Of a DNA stretch of 64,000 nucleotides, positions 8,211 through 16,129 are shown piece by piece. A program made the position numbers and the translations under genes. The stretch lies in the NCBI GenBank assembly GCA_002295635.1, contig DBHK01000025.1, positions 124,001 through 188,000 on the forward strand. The letters are read 5' to 3'. Source of the DNA: UBA830 sp002295635. GTDB lineage: Bacteria > Pseudomonadota > Alphaproteobacteria > MPNO01 > UBA830. The notes under the pieces were generated by a model. That model did no database searches. It was not told the origin of the DNA and was given only the letters and a program-made list of their open reading frames with translations. Numbering within the stretch: the first letter of the stretch is position 1; each line of letters starts with the position of its first letter.

Positions 8211-9608
8211 TTAATCACTAGGATTAATCATCGTCTCTGGACGAACAAGGCTATCAAATTCCTTTTCACTTATATAACCAAGCTTTAAGGCTTCTTCCTT
8301 CAAGGAAGAACCATTTTTATGCGCATTCTTGGCTATTTCTGTTGCTTTGTCGTAGCCGACCGTTGGGGCTAGTGCTGTTACCAACATAAGCGAACGTTGC
8401 ATTAAAATGTCTATATTTTCTCTATTAGGAACAATACCCACCACGCACCGGTCAGCAAAACTTATCGATGCATCTGCCAAAAGTTTGATTGATTGCAACA
8501 TTGCATTAGCCATCAGAGGTTTAAATACATTCAACTCAAAATGGCCTTGGCTTCCAGCAAAGGACAATGCCGCCTGATTACCGTGAACCTGGGCACAAAC
8601 CATTGTCATAGCTTCCGCTTGTGTCGGATTTACTTTGCCCGGCATGATTGATGACCCGGGTTCGTTCTCGGGCAATGAAAGTTCGCCTAGACCCGATCGT
8701 GGGCCCGATCCTAGAAATCTTATGTCATTTGCGATCTTAAAGAGCGAGACAGCCACTGTATTCAATGCGCCGTGGACGAAAACATAAGTATCATTAGTCG
8801 CCAAGGCCTCAAATTTATTAGGTGCGGTGACAAAAGGTAACCCCGTAATTTGAGCAACTTCGATGGCAAACAACTCGTCAAAACCTCTCTTTGTGTTAAG
8901 GCCGGTTCCGACGGCCGTACCTCCTTGGGCCAACTTGTAGAGACCCCCTAAAGAATCTGAAATACGATCAATACCTGATTCTATTTGAGTAGCGTACCCA
9001 CTAAATTCTTGCCCAAGCGTCAGTGGAGTAGCATCCTGCGTATGAGTTCGACCAATTTTTACGATATCAGCCCACTCCTTCACCTTCTGAGTTAAAATAG
9101 ACTCAAGGTGTGCCAAGGCTGGTAGCAGTGTGTTTTTTATTTCTTGGGCTGCTGCAATGTGCATCGCAGTCGGGAACGTATCATTGGACGATTGGCTCAT
9201 ATTACAATGATCATTTGGGTGCACGGGCGTTTTAGAACCAATTTCTCCGCCCAAAAGCTCAATGGCCCTGTTCGCAATAACTTCATTCGCATTCATATTA
9301 GTTTGGGTGCCAGAGCCCGTTTGCCATACGACTAAAGGAAAATGTTGATCGAAATCCCCCGCGGCTACTTCTGCAGCGGCCTTGTCAATGGAGTCAGCTA
9401 TCGTCGGATCCAATTTTCCCTGCTTCTTGTTCACGCGCGCAGCTGATTGTTTGATGATGCCTAACGCTGATATTAATGCGCGAGGCATAGTTTCGTCGCC
9501 AATTGGAAAATTTAATAATGAACGCGCGGTTTGGGCCCCATAATACTTCTCCCGAGGAACTTCTAACGAGCCAAATGAATCAGACTCTATTCGCGCATTT
9601 TCCGACAT
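8211..9608 (-). CDS. fumC: Class II fumarate hydratase
   Basis: FumC is an oxygen-stable TCA-cycle enzyme interconverting fumarate and malate; it acts as a cytosolic tetramer. From the ATG at 9608 the product is 465 residues, the usual class II length, and begins like other FumC proteins (SENARIESDSFG). GAAGG six bases upstream supports this start over an ATG ten codons earlier, which has no ribosome binding site. Key motifs are SGTQTNMN, the HPNDHCNMSQSSND active-site region, and the superfamily signature GSSIMPGKVN at about residue 318 with the catalytic serine. It is followed by the YeiH-family gene on the same strand 205 bases on; co-transcription is possible. Confidence 0.95.
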   Translation of the reverse strand: MSENARIESDSFGSLEVPREKYYGAQTARSLLNFPIGDETMPRALISALGIIKQSAARVNKKQGKLDPTIADSIDKAAAEVAAGDFDQHFPLVVWQTGSGTQTNMNANEVIANRAIELLGGEIGSKTPVHPNDHCNMSQSSNDTFPTAMHIAAAQEIKNTLLPALAHLESILTQKVKEWADIVKIGRTHTQDATPLTLGQEFSGYATQIESGIDRISDSLGGLYKLAQGGTAVGTGLNTKRGFDELFAIEVAQITGLPFVTAPNKFEALATNDTYVFVHGALNTVAVSLFKIANDIRFLGSGPRSGLGELSLPENEPGSSIMPGKVNPTQAEAMTMVCAQVHGNQAALSFAGSQGHFELNVFKPLMANAMLQSIKLLADASISFADRCVVGIVPNRENIDILMQRSLMLVTALAPTVGYDKATEIAKNAHKNGSSLKEEALKLGYISEKEFDSLVRPETMINPSD

Positions 9609-9824
9609 TTCGTTGCCTTCAGTATTTAATCTAGTCATTTTCTATAGAAATATGCCTGCAGATGACAGACAGAAAATGATACAGGTCCTAATGTTCTTAC
9701 AGATATCTATACGTGAAAGTTACATAATCAGACAAATTGAGGGCCCAAGGCTTTATCATCGGACATGATTTAGTTATTAGCCAGGCGACATCAGCTATTT
9801 TACCAGATGAGTATCATGCGCTAG

Positions 9825-10045
9825 GCCAAGCGGGAGAGGGTCAAACAGGCGAGCCGCGAATTACTGACCGCTATCAGGGCCCGCCTAGCCTAACTCGATC
9901 GCCTCGGGGATAAGGAGCAGACCAAGGCCGATGTCGAGGCCTTCATCCTCGACAAGGTCAACGCCAACGTACCGACTCCACCGTTTGGAGTGCGGAAGAG
10001 AAAGAGGCTGTAGCCGCCGAGGTTTATGCTCATGTCTGGCAATAG
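9825..10045 (+). pseudogene. Decayed 3' end of a type I restriction endonuclease R subunit (hsdR remnant)
   Basis: Translated from 9825, this stretch reads AKRERVKQASRELLTAIRA, then an in-frame TAA at 9891, then DKEQTKADVEAFILDKV and VPTPPF. A -1/+2 shift at about 9988 is needed to continue with SAEEKEAVAAEVYAHVWQ and a stop at 10043-10045. The motifs VKQASRELL, KEQT.A.VE.FILD, LPTPPF-like and VY.HVWQ are those of the C-terminal region of HsdR, the motor/nuclease subunit of type I restriction systems. Only the last 70 or so codons remain, with a stop and a frameshift, so the gene is dead. No hsdM, hsdS or integrase was found nearby. It lies 144 bases from the 3' end of tRNA-Gly, which fits a scar of an integrated island. 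Family assignment rests on remembered motifs, not a search. Confidence 0.6.
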
Positions 10046-10188
10046 GCCGTGAGCGGAGAATTTGCATGCGCGGTGTAAGGAGAGCCTTAAAATCCCACCT
10101 CAGTGTAGCCCTAGTGCAGTCCAGCAGAAAGATCGACCGTTGCTTTGGTAGAGATCACTATACAGTTGATTGAAAAAATTAGAGAAAA

Positions 10189-10595
10189 TGGAGCGGGTGA
10201 TGAGATTCGAACTCACGACTTCAACCTTGGCAAGGTTGCNNNNNNNNNNNNNNNNNNNNNNNNNNNNNNNNNNNNNNNNNNNNNNNNNNNNNNNNNNNNN
10301 NNNNNNNNNNNNNNNNNNNNNNNNNNNNNNNNNNNNNNNNNNNNNNNNNNNNNNNNNNNNNNNNNNNNNNNNNNNNNNNNNNNNNNNNNNNNNNNNNNNN
10401 NNNNNNNNNNNNNNNNNNNNNNNNNNNNNNNNNNNNNNNNNNNNNNNNNNNNNNNNNNNNNNNNNNNNNNNNNNNNNNNNNNNNNNNNNNNNNNNNNNNN
10501 NNNNNNNNNNNNNNNNNNNNNNNNNNNNNNNNNNNNNNNNNNNNNNNNNNNNNNNNNNNNNNNNNNNNNNNGCTCTACCCCTGAGCTACACCCGC
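10189..10595 (-). tRNA. tRNA-Gly (anticodon GCC), split by the assembly gap
   Basis: On the minus strand, 10595-10572 reads as a 5' half (GCGGGTGTAGCTCAGGGGTA plus GAGC) and 10239-10189 as a 3' half containing CTTGCCAAG (anticodon GCC), GTTCGAATC and an encoded CCA. The acceptor stem GCGGGTG pairs with CACCCGC. Joined directly, the halves make one complete tRNA lacking about one base, yet 332 N separate them. Either the gap length is wrong, or two tandem tRNA-Gly copies collapsed and their outer halves flank the gap. Identity of the anticodon is clear; copy number is not. Confidence 0.85.
10240..10571. other. Assembly gap (332 N)
   Basis: Every base is N. Both edges lie inside tRNA-Gly sequence, so the break was probably caused by a repeated tRNA gene. 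Apparent open frames across it are artefacts. Confidence 0.99.
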
Positions 10596-10615
10596 AACCA
10601 GAGAAAGTGTCGCAA

Positions 10616-10644
10616 AATATATGTGGGTGCATCCGGGAACGCAA
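10616..10644 (-). promoter_or_regulatory. Sigma70-type promoter for tRNA-Gly
   Basis: On the minus strand TTGCGT (10644-10639), a 17-base spacer and TATATT (10621-10616) precede the mature 5' end of tRNA-Gly at 10595 by 20 bases. The spacing is ideal for a stable-RNA gene. Confidence 0.45.
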
Positions 10645-10680
10645 GGGGTGTCCGACTAATCAGAATCGGCGACGAGTCAA

Positions 10681-11218
10681 ATGACTAGTGTCACCCAAAC
10701 TACTCCCGGCATGGCAACTCCAGAGGACTTATTTCGTTGTCTTTCAGCGCTTTGCATCAAGACCAAAACGTATGAACATCAGCCAATTTTTTCCGTCAAA
10801 GAAAGTATGAATTTGCGCGGAAGCCTCCCAGGCGCCCATTGTAACACCCTCTACTATATGGACGAAAAGGGAACACTGTGGTTATGCGTTATTAAAGAGT
10901 CGCGGCGCATGAATCCCCGGGTGCTGTCTCACCTCATTGACCCAGCCCGCCTCAGCTTCGCTAGGCCGGAGCGCGTTATTTTCGATCTTGGTGTTTAGCC
11001 GGGCGCCGTGACACCGTATGCCTTAATAAAAGATATAGAGGCAAATATAAACGTCATACTTCATGCCGAGGTGATGGTGGGGAAGACCGCAATTTTTCCC
11101 CCTAACCAACGATCGAACAACCGCTATCTCCCCATCGGATCTTTTAAAGTTACTGGAGGCCACCGGCCATTACCCTATGGTCATCGACCTTTCGCAGGCC
11201 ACAGACGTGCTTAACTAA
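10681..11218 (+). pseudogene. Broken YbaK/ProX-type prolyl-tRNA editing protein gene
   Basis: Residues 1-105 match a stand-alone YbaK/ProXp editing protein, a cytosolic enzyme that hydrolyses mischarged Ala-tRNA(Pro) (TPEDLF, KTYEHQPIFSVKES, LRGSLPGAHCNTLYYMDEKG, SFARPER). A TAG at 10996-10998 then interrupts the frame where family members continue. The same frame resumes with PGAVTPYALIKD. After a further frameshift (about 11070-11110) a second frame gives TTAISPSDLLKLLEATGHYP and ends with TAA at 11216-11218, the normal C-terminus. So the full-length gene is present but carries one stop and at least one frameshift. It lies just upstream of the ybbN-like gene, a normal position in related genomes. 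Sequencing error next to the scaffold gap is the alternative explanation. Confidence 0.75.
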
Positions 11219-11316
11219 ATTTCGAAATACAGGACTTGTCAGGAAAGGCTTAAGAAGCCATTTTGGTTAAATTGCAAGCGGGCTAAAACCCGCGCCCCCT
11301 AAACGGAATCCAGAGC

Positions 11317-12240
11317 ATGGAACAATTTCTTAACCAGGGCGTTGTTGATGAGACGCCTAGCGGCGATTTGATTAAGGATGCAACCATCGATACCTTTCAG
11401 GTAGACGTCCTAGAAGAATCGATGACAACTCCTGTTATCGTAGACTTCTGGGCAACATGGTGCGGACCGTGCAAACAGCTTACACCGATCCTAGAAAAAG
11501 TTGTTCTCGCCGCTAAAGGTGCCGTCAAGCTGGTCAAAATAGATATTGACCAGAACCAAGCACTCGCCCAACAGCTACGAATCCAGTCGGTTCCGACGGT
11601 TTACGGTTTCTCAGGCGGTCGACCGGTTGACGCATTTCAGGGCGCCCAGCCAGAAAGCCAAATAAAATCCTTCGTCGAAAAGCTTGCTGAATCGGCAGGC
11701 ACAACTCAGACCGATCCGGTCGCTGAGGCCGTCGAGCGGGCGCGGAGCGCCCTTTCCGCGGAGGATTTTGAAAGTGCGGTGACAATCTTTAGCCAAGTCC
11801 TCAGCCATGAGCCGGAAAACATAGAAGTACAAGGCGGGCTAGCCCGCGCCCTAGTTGGTATGGGCCATATCGAAGAGGCGGCGGACCTTTTGTCAAAAAT
11901 ACCGGAAGACCTGGAGGACAATGCAGATGTGACGGCAGCGCGTAATGCCCTTGAACTTGCTAATCAAAGTGCCGCTGTGGGTGATTTAGATGTTTTAGAA
12001 GCCGCTTTAGGAGCCAACCCTGCAGATCATCAGATTCGTTTCGATTTAGCAGTTGGCCTTTTCGGCGCGGGTCGCCGGGAGGAGGCTATTGAACATCTAA
12101 TCCAAAGTATGAAGATCGATAGAACATGGAATGAAGAAGCAGCTCGCAAGCAGTTAATCCAATTCTTCGATACAATGAGCCCAACCGATGAGTGCACAAT
12201 TGTGGGCCGCCGCAAAATGTCCGCGGTATTGTTTTCATGA
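11317..12240 (+). CDS. YbbN/CnoX-like thioredoxin-fold co-chaperone with TPR region
   Basis: The product has 307 residues. Residues 25-128 form a thioredoxin domain with active-site Trp48-Cys49-Gly50-Pro51-Cys52 and the cis-proline segment QSVPTVYGF. Residues 135-290 are helical repeats of the YbbN C-terminal TPR type (EDFESAVTIFSQVL, AADLLSKIPED, ADHQIRFDLAVGL). YbbN (CnoX) proteins hold unfolded proteins in the cytosol and hand them to chaperones. Many YbbN have lost the CxxC, but here both cysteines are present, so redox activity is plausible. It heads a same-strand run with LON-domain, Trm112-like and DUF971 genes. Confidence 0.88.
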   Translation: MEQFLNQGVVDETPSGDLIKDATIDTFQVDVLEESMTTPVIVDFWATWCGPCKQLTPILEKVVLAAKGAVKLVKIDIDQNQALAQQLRIQSVPTVYGFSGGRPVDAFQGAQPESQIKSFVEKLAESAGTTQTDPVAEAVERARSALSAEDFESAVTIFSQVLSHEPENIEVQGGLARALVGMGHIEEAADLLSKIPEDLEDNADVTAARNALELANQSAAVGDLDVLEAALGANPADHQIRFDLAVGLFGAGRREEAIEHLIQSMKIDRTWNEEAARKQLIQFFDTMSPTDECTIVGRRKMSAVLFS

Positions 12241-12256
12241 TAATTAAAGATTCCCG

Positions 12257-12916
12257 ATGACCGGCGTATTCGATCCACCGTTCGAGAAACTTCCAACGGA
12301 GATACCAATTTTTCCGCTTACTGGGGTTCTGCTTTTGCCAGGAGGCAAACTACCGCTGAACCTTTTTGAACCTCGATATCTTAGCATGATGTCAGAAGCA
12401 CTAGCCGGTCACCGGTTGATCGGTATGGTTCAGCCGACAGGCGATAATGAAGGCGATCAGCCGGAGGTCTACCAAACCGGCTGTGCCGGGCGTCTAACAT
12501 CGTTCAGTGAAACCGAGGATGGCCGTTACCTTGTCACACTTAGCGGATATATTCGTTTTGATATTAAACAGGAACTACCGTTGCGCGCGGGGTTTCGGAC
12601 TATAATACCAGATTGGCTACCGTATCGTGGCGATCTGGCAGAAGTCGATAGCGTTGGCATTGACCGCGACAGGATGTTACGGACCCTAAAAGGGTATTTT
12701 ACTGCAAATCAAGTTGATGCAAATTGGGACGCTATTGAAGAAACGTCTACAGATCGACTTGTTAACGCCCTCGCAATGATGTGTCCTTTCCAGCCAAGCG
12801 AAAAACAGGCCCTCTTAGAGGCGGAGTCTGTAGTTGATAGAGCGGATGTAATGGTGGCACTGTTAGAGATGTCACTGGCCGCGAACGATGATAACGTTAA
12901 TCTACAAAGAAACTAA
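12257..12916 (+). CDS. LON substrate-binding (N-terminal) domain protein
   Basis: This 219-residue protein consists of the LON N-terminal domain alone, without AAA or protease parts. The start LPTEIPIFPLTGVLLLPGG.L and the segments FEPRYLSM and DGRYLVTLSG are typical. Stand-alone LON-domain proteins of this size directly follow ybbN-like genes in many alphaproteobacteria, but their molecular role is not established. The start is 17 bases after the ybbN-like stop, so co-transcription is very likely. The ribosome binding site is weak, hinting at coupling with the upstream gene. Confidence 0.88.
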   Translation: MTGVFDPPFEKLPTEIPIFPLTGVLLLPGGKLPLNLFEPRYLSMMSEALAGHRLIGMVQPTGDNEGDQPEVYQTGCAGRLTSFSETEDGRYLVTLSGYIRFDIKQELPLRAGFRTIIPDWLPYRGDLAEVDSVGIDRDRMLRTLKGYFTANQVDANWDAIEETSTDRLVNALAMMCPFQPSEKQALLEAESVVDRADVMVALLEMSLAANDDNVNLQRN

Positions 12917-12938
12917 TACTGGACCGGGAATATTTTTA

Positions 12939-13133
12939 ATGACACACGAAACAATCGGGATTGATCCAAAATTATTGGAAATCTTGGTCTGTCCTCTTAC
13001 CAAAGGTCCGTTGGCCTACGACTCCGTCGCCCAAGAACTTGTTAGCGAGCAGGCACGTCTCGCTTATCCTATCCGCGATGGAATTCCGATCATGCTGGCC
13101 GACGAGGCCAGACTGCTCGACGACGAAAAATAA
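12939..13133 (+). CDS. Trm112-like small protein (YcaR family)
   Basis: The 64-residue product has the YcaR/Trm112 layout: LLEILVCPLTKGPL near residues 12-24, then RLAYPIRDGIPIML (40-52). Only one cysteine (Cys18) is present, so unlike zinc-binding members it probably binds no metal. An upstream ATG-type start at 12888 would overlap the LON gene and add residues outside the family; the ATG at 12939 is preferred. Trm112 proteins often activate methyltransferases, and the bacterial short form is uncharacterised. It is the third gene of the 11317-13523 run. Confidence 0.85.
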   Translation: MTHETIGIDPKLLEILVCPLTKGPLAYDSVAQELVSEQARLAYPIRDGIPIMLADEARLLDDEK

Positions 13134-13157
13134 CCCAAAGTCGTATTAGAATTATCC

Positions 13158-13523
13158 ATGGCCGGCAGCGAACCACGCGCGACCGACATCAAGGTAAATC
13201 GGGTGGAAAAAACGCTGGAGATTATCTTTGATGATGGCACAGATTTCTTATTACCTGCTGAATACCTTAGAGTCGAAAGCCCTTCGGCGGAGGTGCAGGG
13301 TCACGGGCCTGGTCAAAAAATTCTAGTGGCGGGTCGGCGTCATGTTGGAATAGCTAATGTCGAACCGGTTGGCAATTATGCGATTCGCATCGTGTTCGAC
13401 GATCTACATGATACCGGTATTTTTTCATGGCGATACCTCTATCAGCTTGGCGCTGAATTCAAAACCCGCTGGGAAGAATATCTTGCTGCAATAGACTCTG
13501 CCGGGCTCCGCCGAGACCCCTGA
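13158..13523 (+). CDS. DUF971 / gamma-butyrobetaine-hydroxylase-like N-terminal domain protein
   Basis: The product has 121 residues consisting of a single DUF971 domain. The block VGIANVEPVGNYAIRIVFDD and the following HDTGIFSWRYLYQLG are diagnostic. In eukaryotic gamma-butyrobetaine hydroxylase the equivalent domain binds zinc; the bacterial stand-alone form is linked by co-occurrence to iron-sulfur/Mrp functions, without firm proof. It is the last gene of the ybbN-like run and is convergent with the ubiquinone hydroxylase. Confidence 0.88.
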   Translation: MAGSEPRATDIKVNRVEKTLEIIFDDGTDFLLPAEYLRVESPSAEVQGHGPGQKILVAGRRHVGIANVEPVGNYAIRIVFDDLHDTGIFSWRYLYQLGAEFKTRWEEYLAAIDSAGLRRDP

Positions 13524-13569
13524 TATATTGATAGGTACAGCAACCCTCCGGCTGGCGCGACAATAAAAG

Positions 13570-14781
13570 CTAGAGCGGTTGGCCGCGGGCTAACCGCGGT
13601 AGTTCGCCGAGTTGTCCCATAGCATGTTTCATTAGTAGTCTTTTGAGTGGCGGCGACTGATTGACCAGCCCCAAGCCGGCGTCCCGTGCGAGCCGAATAG
13701 GCGCAATATCATTGGAGAAAAGACGATTCAATGAATCGGTCGCAGCAATCATCATCATGTTATCCGGCTTCCGCCATCTTTCGTAGTGCTCGAGAGTTGC
13801 GGCATCTCCGGGATCAAGACCAAGCCTAAGCCGGTCGACAATAATTTCCGCGAGCGCCGCAACATCCCGAAGGCCAAGGTTCAATCCTTGGCCGGCAATC
13901 GGATGGATAGCATGAGCCGAGTCGCCAATAAGGGCAACCCGAGGGGCAACGTAACGCCGCGCGTGAACAGCAGAAAGCGGATATAACCAACGCTCCGAAC
14001 CGACCCGCACCTCCCCGAGAAAACTCCCAAAACGGGAGTGCAACTCTTCGGCGAAGGTAGCATCATCAAGTTTAATTATTTTAGCAGCGAATTCATTTCT
14101 CTCGGTCCAAACAATCGAGGATCGGTTTTTCGTCATTGGTAGAATCGCGAACGGGCCCGATGACAGAAAATGCTCATGAGCTACACCTTGGTGAGAAACC
14201 TCGTGCTCTACAGCGCATACGATGCCTGTTTGGGGATAAGACCAACTCACCGCATCTATCCCAGCCATTTCCCGCACTGCAGAATGGCGCCCATCGGCGG
14301 CAACTGCCAACCGAGCCTCAACACTTCTACCGTCATCAAGATCTAGCGACACATAGCTAGGATAAAAATGGGCGGCAGACAGAGGTACCTTTTCTAAAAC
14401 CGGCAAACCTCTCTTCTTAACCTCTTGAGCGAGCGTACGACGAATGTGCGCGTTCTCGACGATCCATCCAAGGGGACCCTTACCCAAATCGCGGTGGTCG
14501 TAGTGGAGAAACAGCGGCGACGTGCCGTCTGCGACACGGATCTCTAAAATCGGCTCTGCAGAGGCCGAGAGCGGGCCCCATAGTCCCGTACCATTTAGGA
14601 TAAGTTGTGATCCCGCAGAGACTGCCGAGCCGCGGCCGTCAAAAGTAGCCGCGGCCATATCGTCAAGGCTACCCCGCTCGATCACAACCACTCGGGCGCC
14701 TACTCCAAGAAGATTGAGAGCGAGAGACAGCCCAACTATGCCTCCGCCTATAATTGCTACGTCAAAACGCTCTTTATTCAT
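13570..14781 (-). CDS. UbiH/UbiF/VisC/COQ6-family FAD-dependent hydroxylase (ubiquinone biosynthesis)
   Basis: The product has 403 residues. The N-terminal FAD-binding Rossmann motif is at residues 12-17 (GGGIVG). The second FAD motif, ALIGDSAHAIHPIAGQGLNL, lies at about 280-300 and is characteristic of the UbiH/COQ6 group, which hydroxylates polyprenylated phenol intermediates of ubiquinone at the membrane. Which ring position this enzyme modifies cannot be told from sequence alone. It has its own unit, convergent with the DUF971 gene (46-base spacer), with no obvious terminator between. Confidence 0.9.
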   Translation of the reverse strand: MNKERFDVAIIGGGIVGLSLALNLLGVGARVVVIERGSLDDMAAATFDGRGSAVSAGSQLILNGTGLWGPLSASAEPILEIRVADGTSPLFLHYDHRDLGKGPLGWIVENAHIRRTLAQEVKKRGLPVLEKVPLSAAHFYPSYVSLDLDDGRSVEARLAVAADGRHSAVREMAGIDAVSWSYPQTGIVCAVEHEVSHQGVAHEHFLSSGPFAILPMTKNRSSIVWTERNEFAAKIIKLDDATFAEELHSRFGSFLGEVRVGSERWLYPLSAVHARRYVAPRVALIGDSAHAIHPIAGQGLNLGLRDVAALAEIIVDRLRLGLDPGDAATLEHYERWRKPDNMMMIAATDSLNRLFSNDIAPIRLARDAGLGLVNQSPPLKRLLMKHAMGQLGELPRLARGQPL

Positions 14782-15283
14782 ACGTCATACATGGCCCTTG
14801 AGGAGAGAACTGTCCAGTGCCGGCGCAGAGTAGTGATTAAGTATCGTGCAAAAACTAATAAATGCTGTTCTGTTAAGAATTTCCCAGCCCGGTTTCAGGA
14901 ACTCTCCGGGGGACTGCATCCATTCTGGATGTAAAACACGGTCTGGAACGGGCTTTTCAGGTAATCTTCTATAATTGATAGAAGGCGCCCACGGACAGTC
15001 CTAAATCGCAAAAAGCTTACAAGCTACTTTAAACACACCGGTTCTCGCCACCGGTACTTGTAAATGACTCGATCCAATTCAGACGGCCGAGACGGCTATC
15101 AACGCGGAGGCGATATCGGGTTAAATAGGTGCTACTTGCGGGATTATTTCGCAACACCATTTTATTGGCCTCGGTCAAACTGGCACCGTATCTCCGGTGC
15201 GGTTCCCTAGCTGGGGAAGAACCGGTTATAATAGATAGAAGATTGGGGGGGTGTCGTTTCCATATTTGAAAGGAGGGCTGTGG
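14782..15283. other. Non-coding spacer with several short hairpins
   Basis: This 502-base stretch between divergent ubiH-like and MBL-fold genes holds no convincing gene. Hairpins seen by eye include CATCCA/TGGATG (14917-14931, 3-base loop), GCACCG/CGGTGC (15183-15200) and GGTTC/GAACC (15201-15223). TATAAT at 15227-15232 could be a -10 box for the MBL gene, but its -35 is poor. No known RNA family was recognised. Confidence 0.4.
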
Positions 15284-16117
15284 GTGTCATCCACTGAAGA
15301 CTTTTTTGTTCGTTTCTGGGGTGTTCGTGGATCAATCGCTTCTCCAGGACCCCAAACGGCCGAGTATGGAGGCAATACATCATGTATTGAGATTCGCTGC
15401 GGGGGGAATCCTCTGATCTTTGATGCAGGAACGGGACTGCGGGATCTCGGGGAAGCCATCGCGGCAGACGGCGTAAAGGATTTAGATCTGTTTCTGACAC
15501 ACACACATATAGATCATATCGCTGGATTCCCCTTCTTTCGTCATGCGTTCCAGCGCGGAAACACACTCCGCGTTTGGTCCGGCCACTTGGAGAGTGCCTC
15601 AAGCACCGAAGGGGTCCTGCGCCAGTATATGTCCGAGCCACTATGGCCTGTACCAATAGATATATTCAGCGCGGATGTAAGTTATCATGACTTTCGCGCC
15701 GGTGACACGTTAAACCCTTGCGAGGGCGCAAAGCTACGTACAGCACCATTAAACCACCCCCAGAACGCTACTGGTTATCGGGTCGATTTCGGGGGTAAAG
15801 CAATATGTTACATATCAGATACTGAGCAGCGAGAAGACGGATTGGACCCGAATATCCTCGAGTTGATCGACGGCGCTGATATCGTAATTTACGACTCTAC
15901 ATATACGGACCGTGAATACCCTAATTATAAAGGCTGGGGCCACTCCACCTGGCAAGAAGGCGTGCGGCTCTGCGATGCGGCCAGTGTAGGCACCCTCGTG
16001 ATATTTCATCATATGCCTGAGCGCACCGACGCCGATCTCAACCTAATCGCTGAAGAGGCTGAAAGGACGAGACCGGGTACCATAGTTGCTCGCGAAGGCA
16101 TGACTCTCTCACCCTAA
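15284..16117 (+). CDS. MBL-fold metallo-hydrolase
   Basis: The product has 277 residues from the GTG at 15284, which is preceded by AGGAGG at a 7-base distance; an earlier GTG at 15251 lacks such a site. The zinc-site motif His73-x-His75-x-Asp77-His78 (HTHIDH) and later LNHPQNATGY, ISDTEQRED and YDSTYTD with a C-terminal HHMPERTD mark a metallo-beta-lactamase fold hydrolase. FWGVRGSIASPGP at the N-terminus is shared by a subgroup near phosphodiesterase/RNase Z-like proteins, sometimes associated with cyclic-nucleotide phosphodiesterases. Substrate is not known. The two methyltransferase genes follow on the same strand. Confidence 0.85.
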   Translation: MSSTEDFFVRFWGVRGSIASPGPQTAEYGGNTSCIEIRCGGNPLIFDAGTGLRDLGEAIAADGVKDLDLFLTHTHIDHIAGFPFFRHAFQRGNTLRVWSGHLESASSTEGVLRQYMSEPLWPVPIDIFSADVSYHDFRAGDTLNPCEGAKLRTAPLNHPQNATGYRVDFGGKAICYISDTEQREDGLDPNILELIDGADIVIYDSTYTDREYPNYKGWGHSTWQEGVRLCDAASVGTLVIFHHMPERTDADLNLIAEEAERTRPGTIVAREGMTLSP

Positions 16118-16129
16118 CCCGACTGTCTA

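Noticed and set aside
10145..10688. Open frames reading through the N run, on both strands
   Set aside because: The frame is only open because N codons are not stops. The flanking bases are tRNA-Gly halves.
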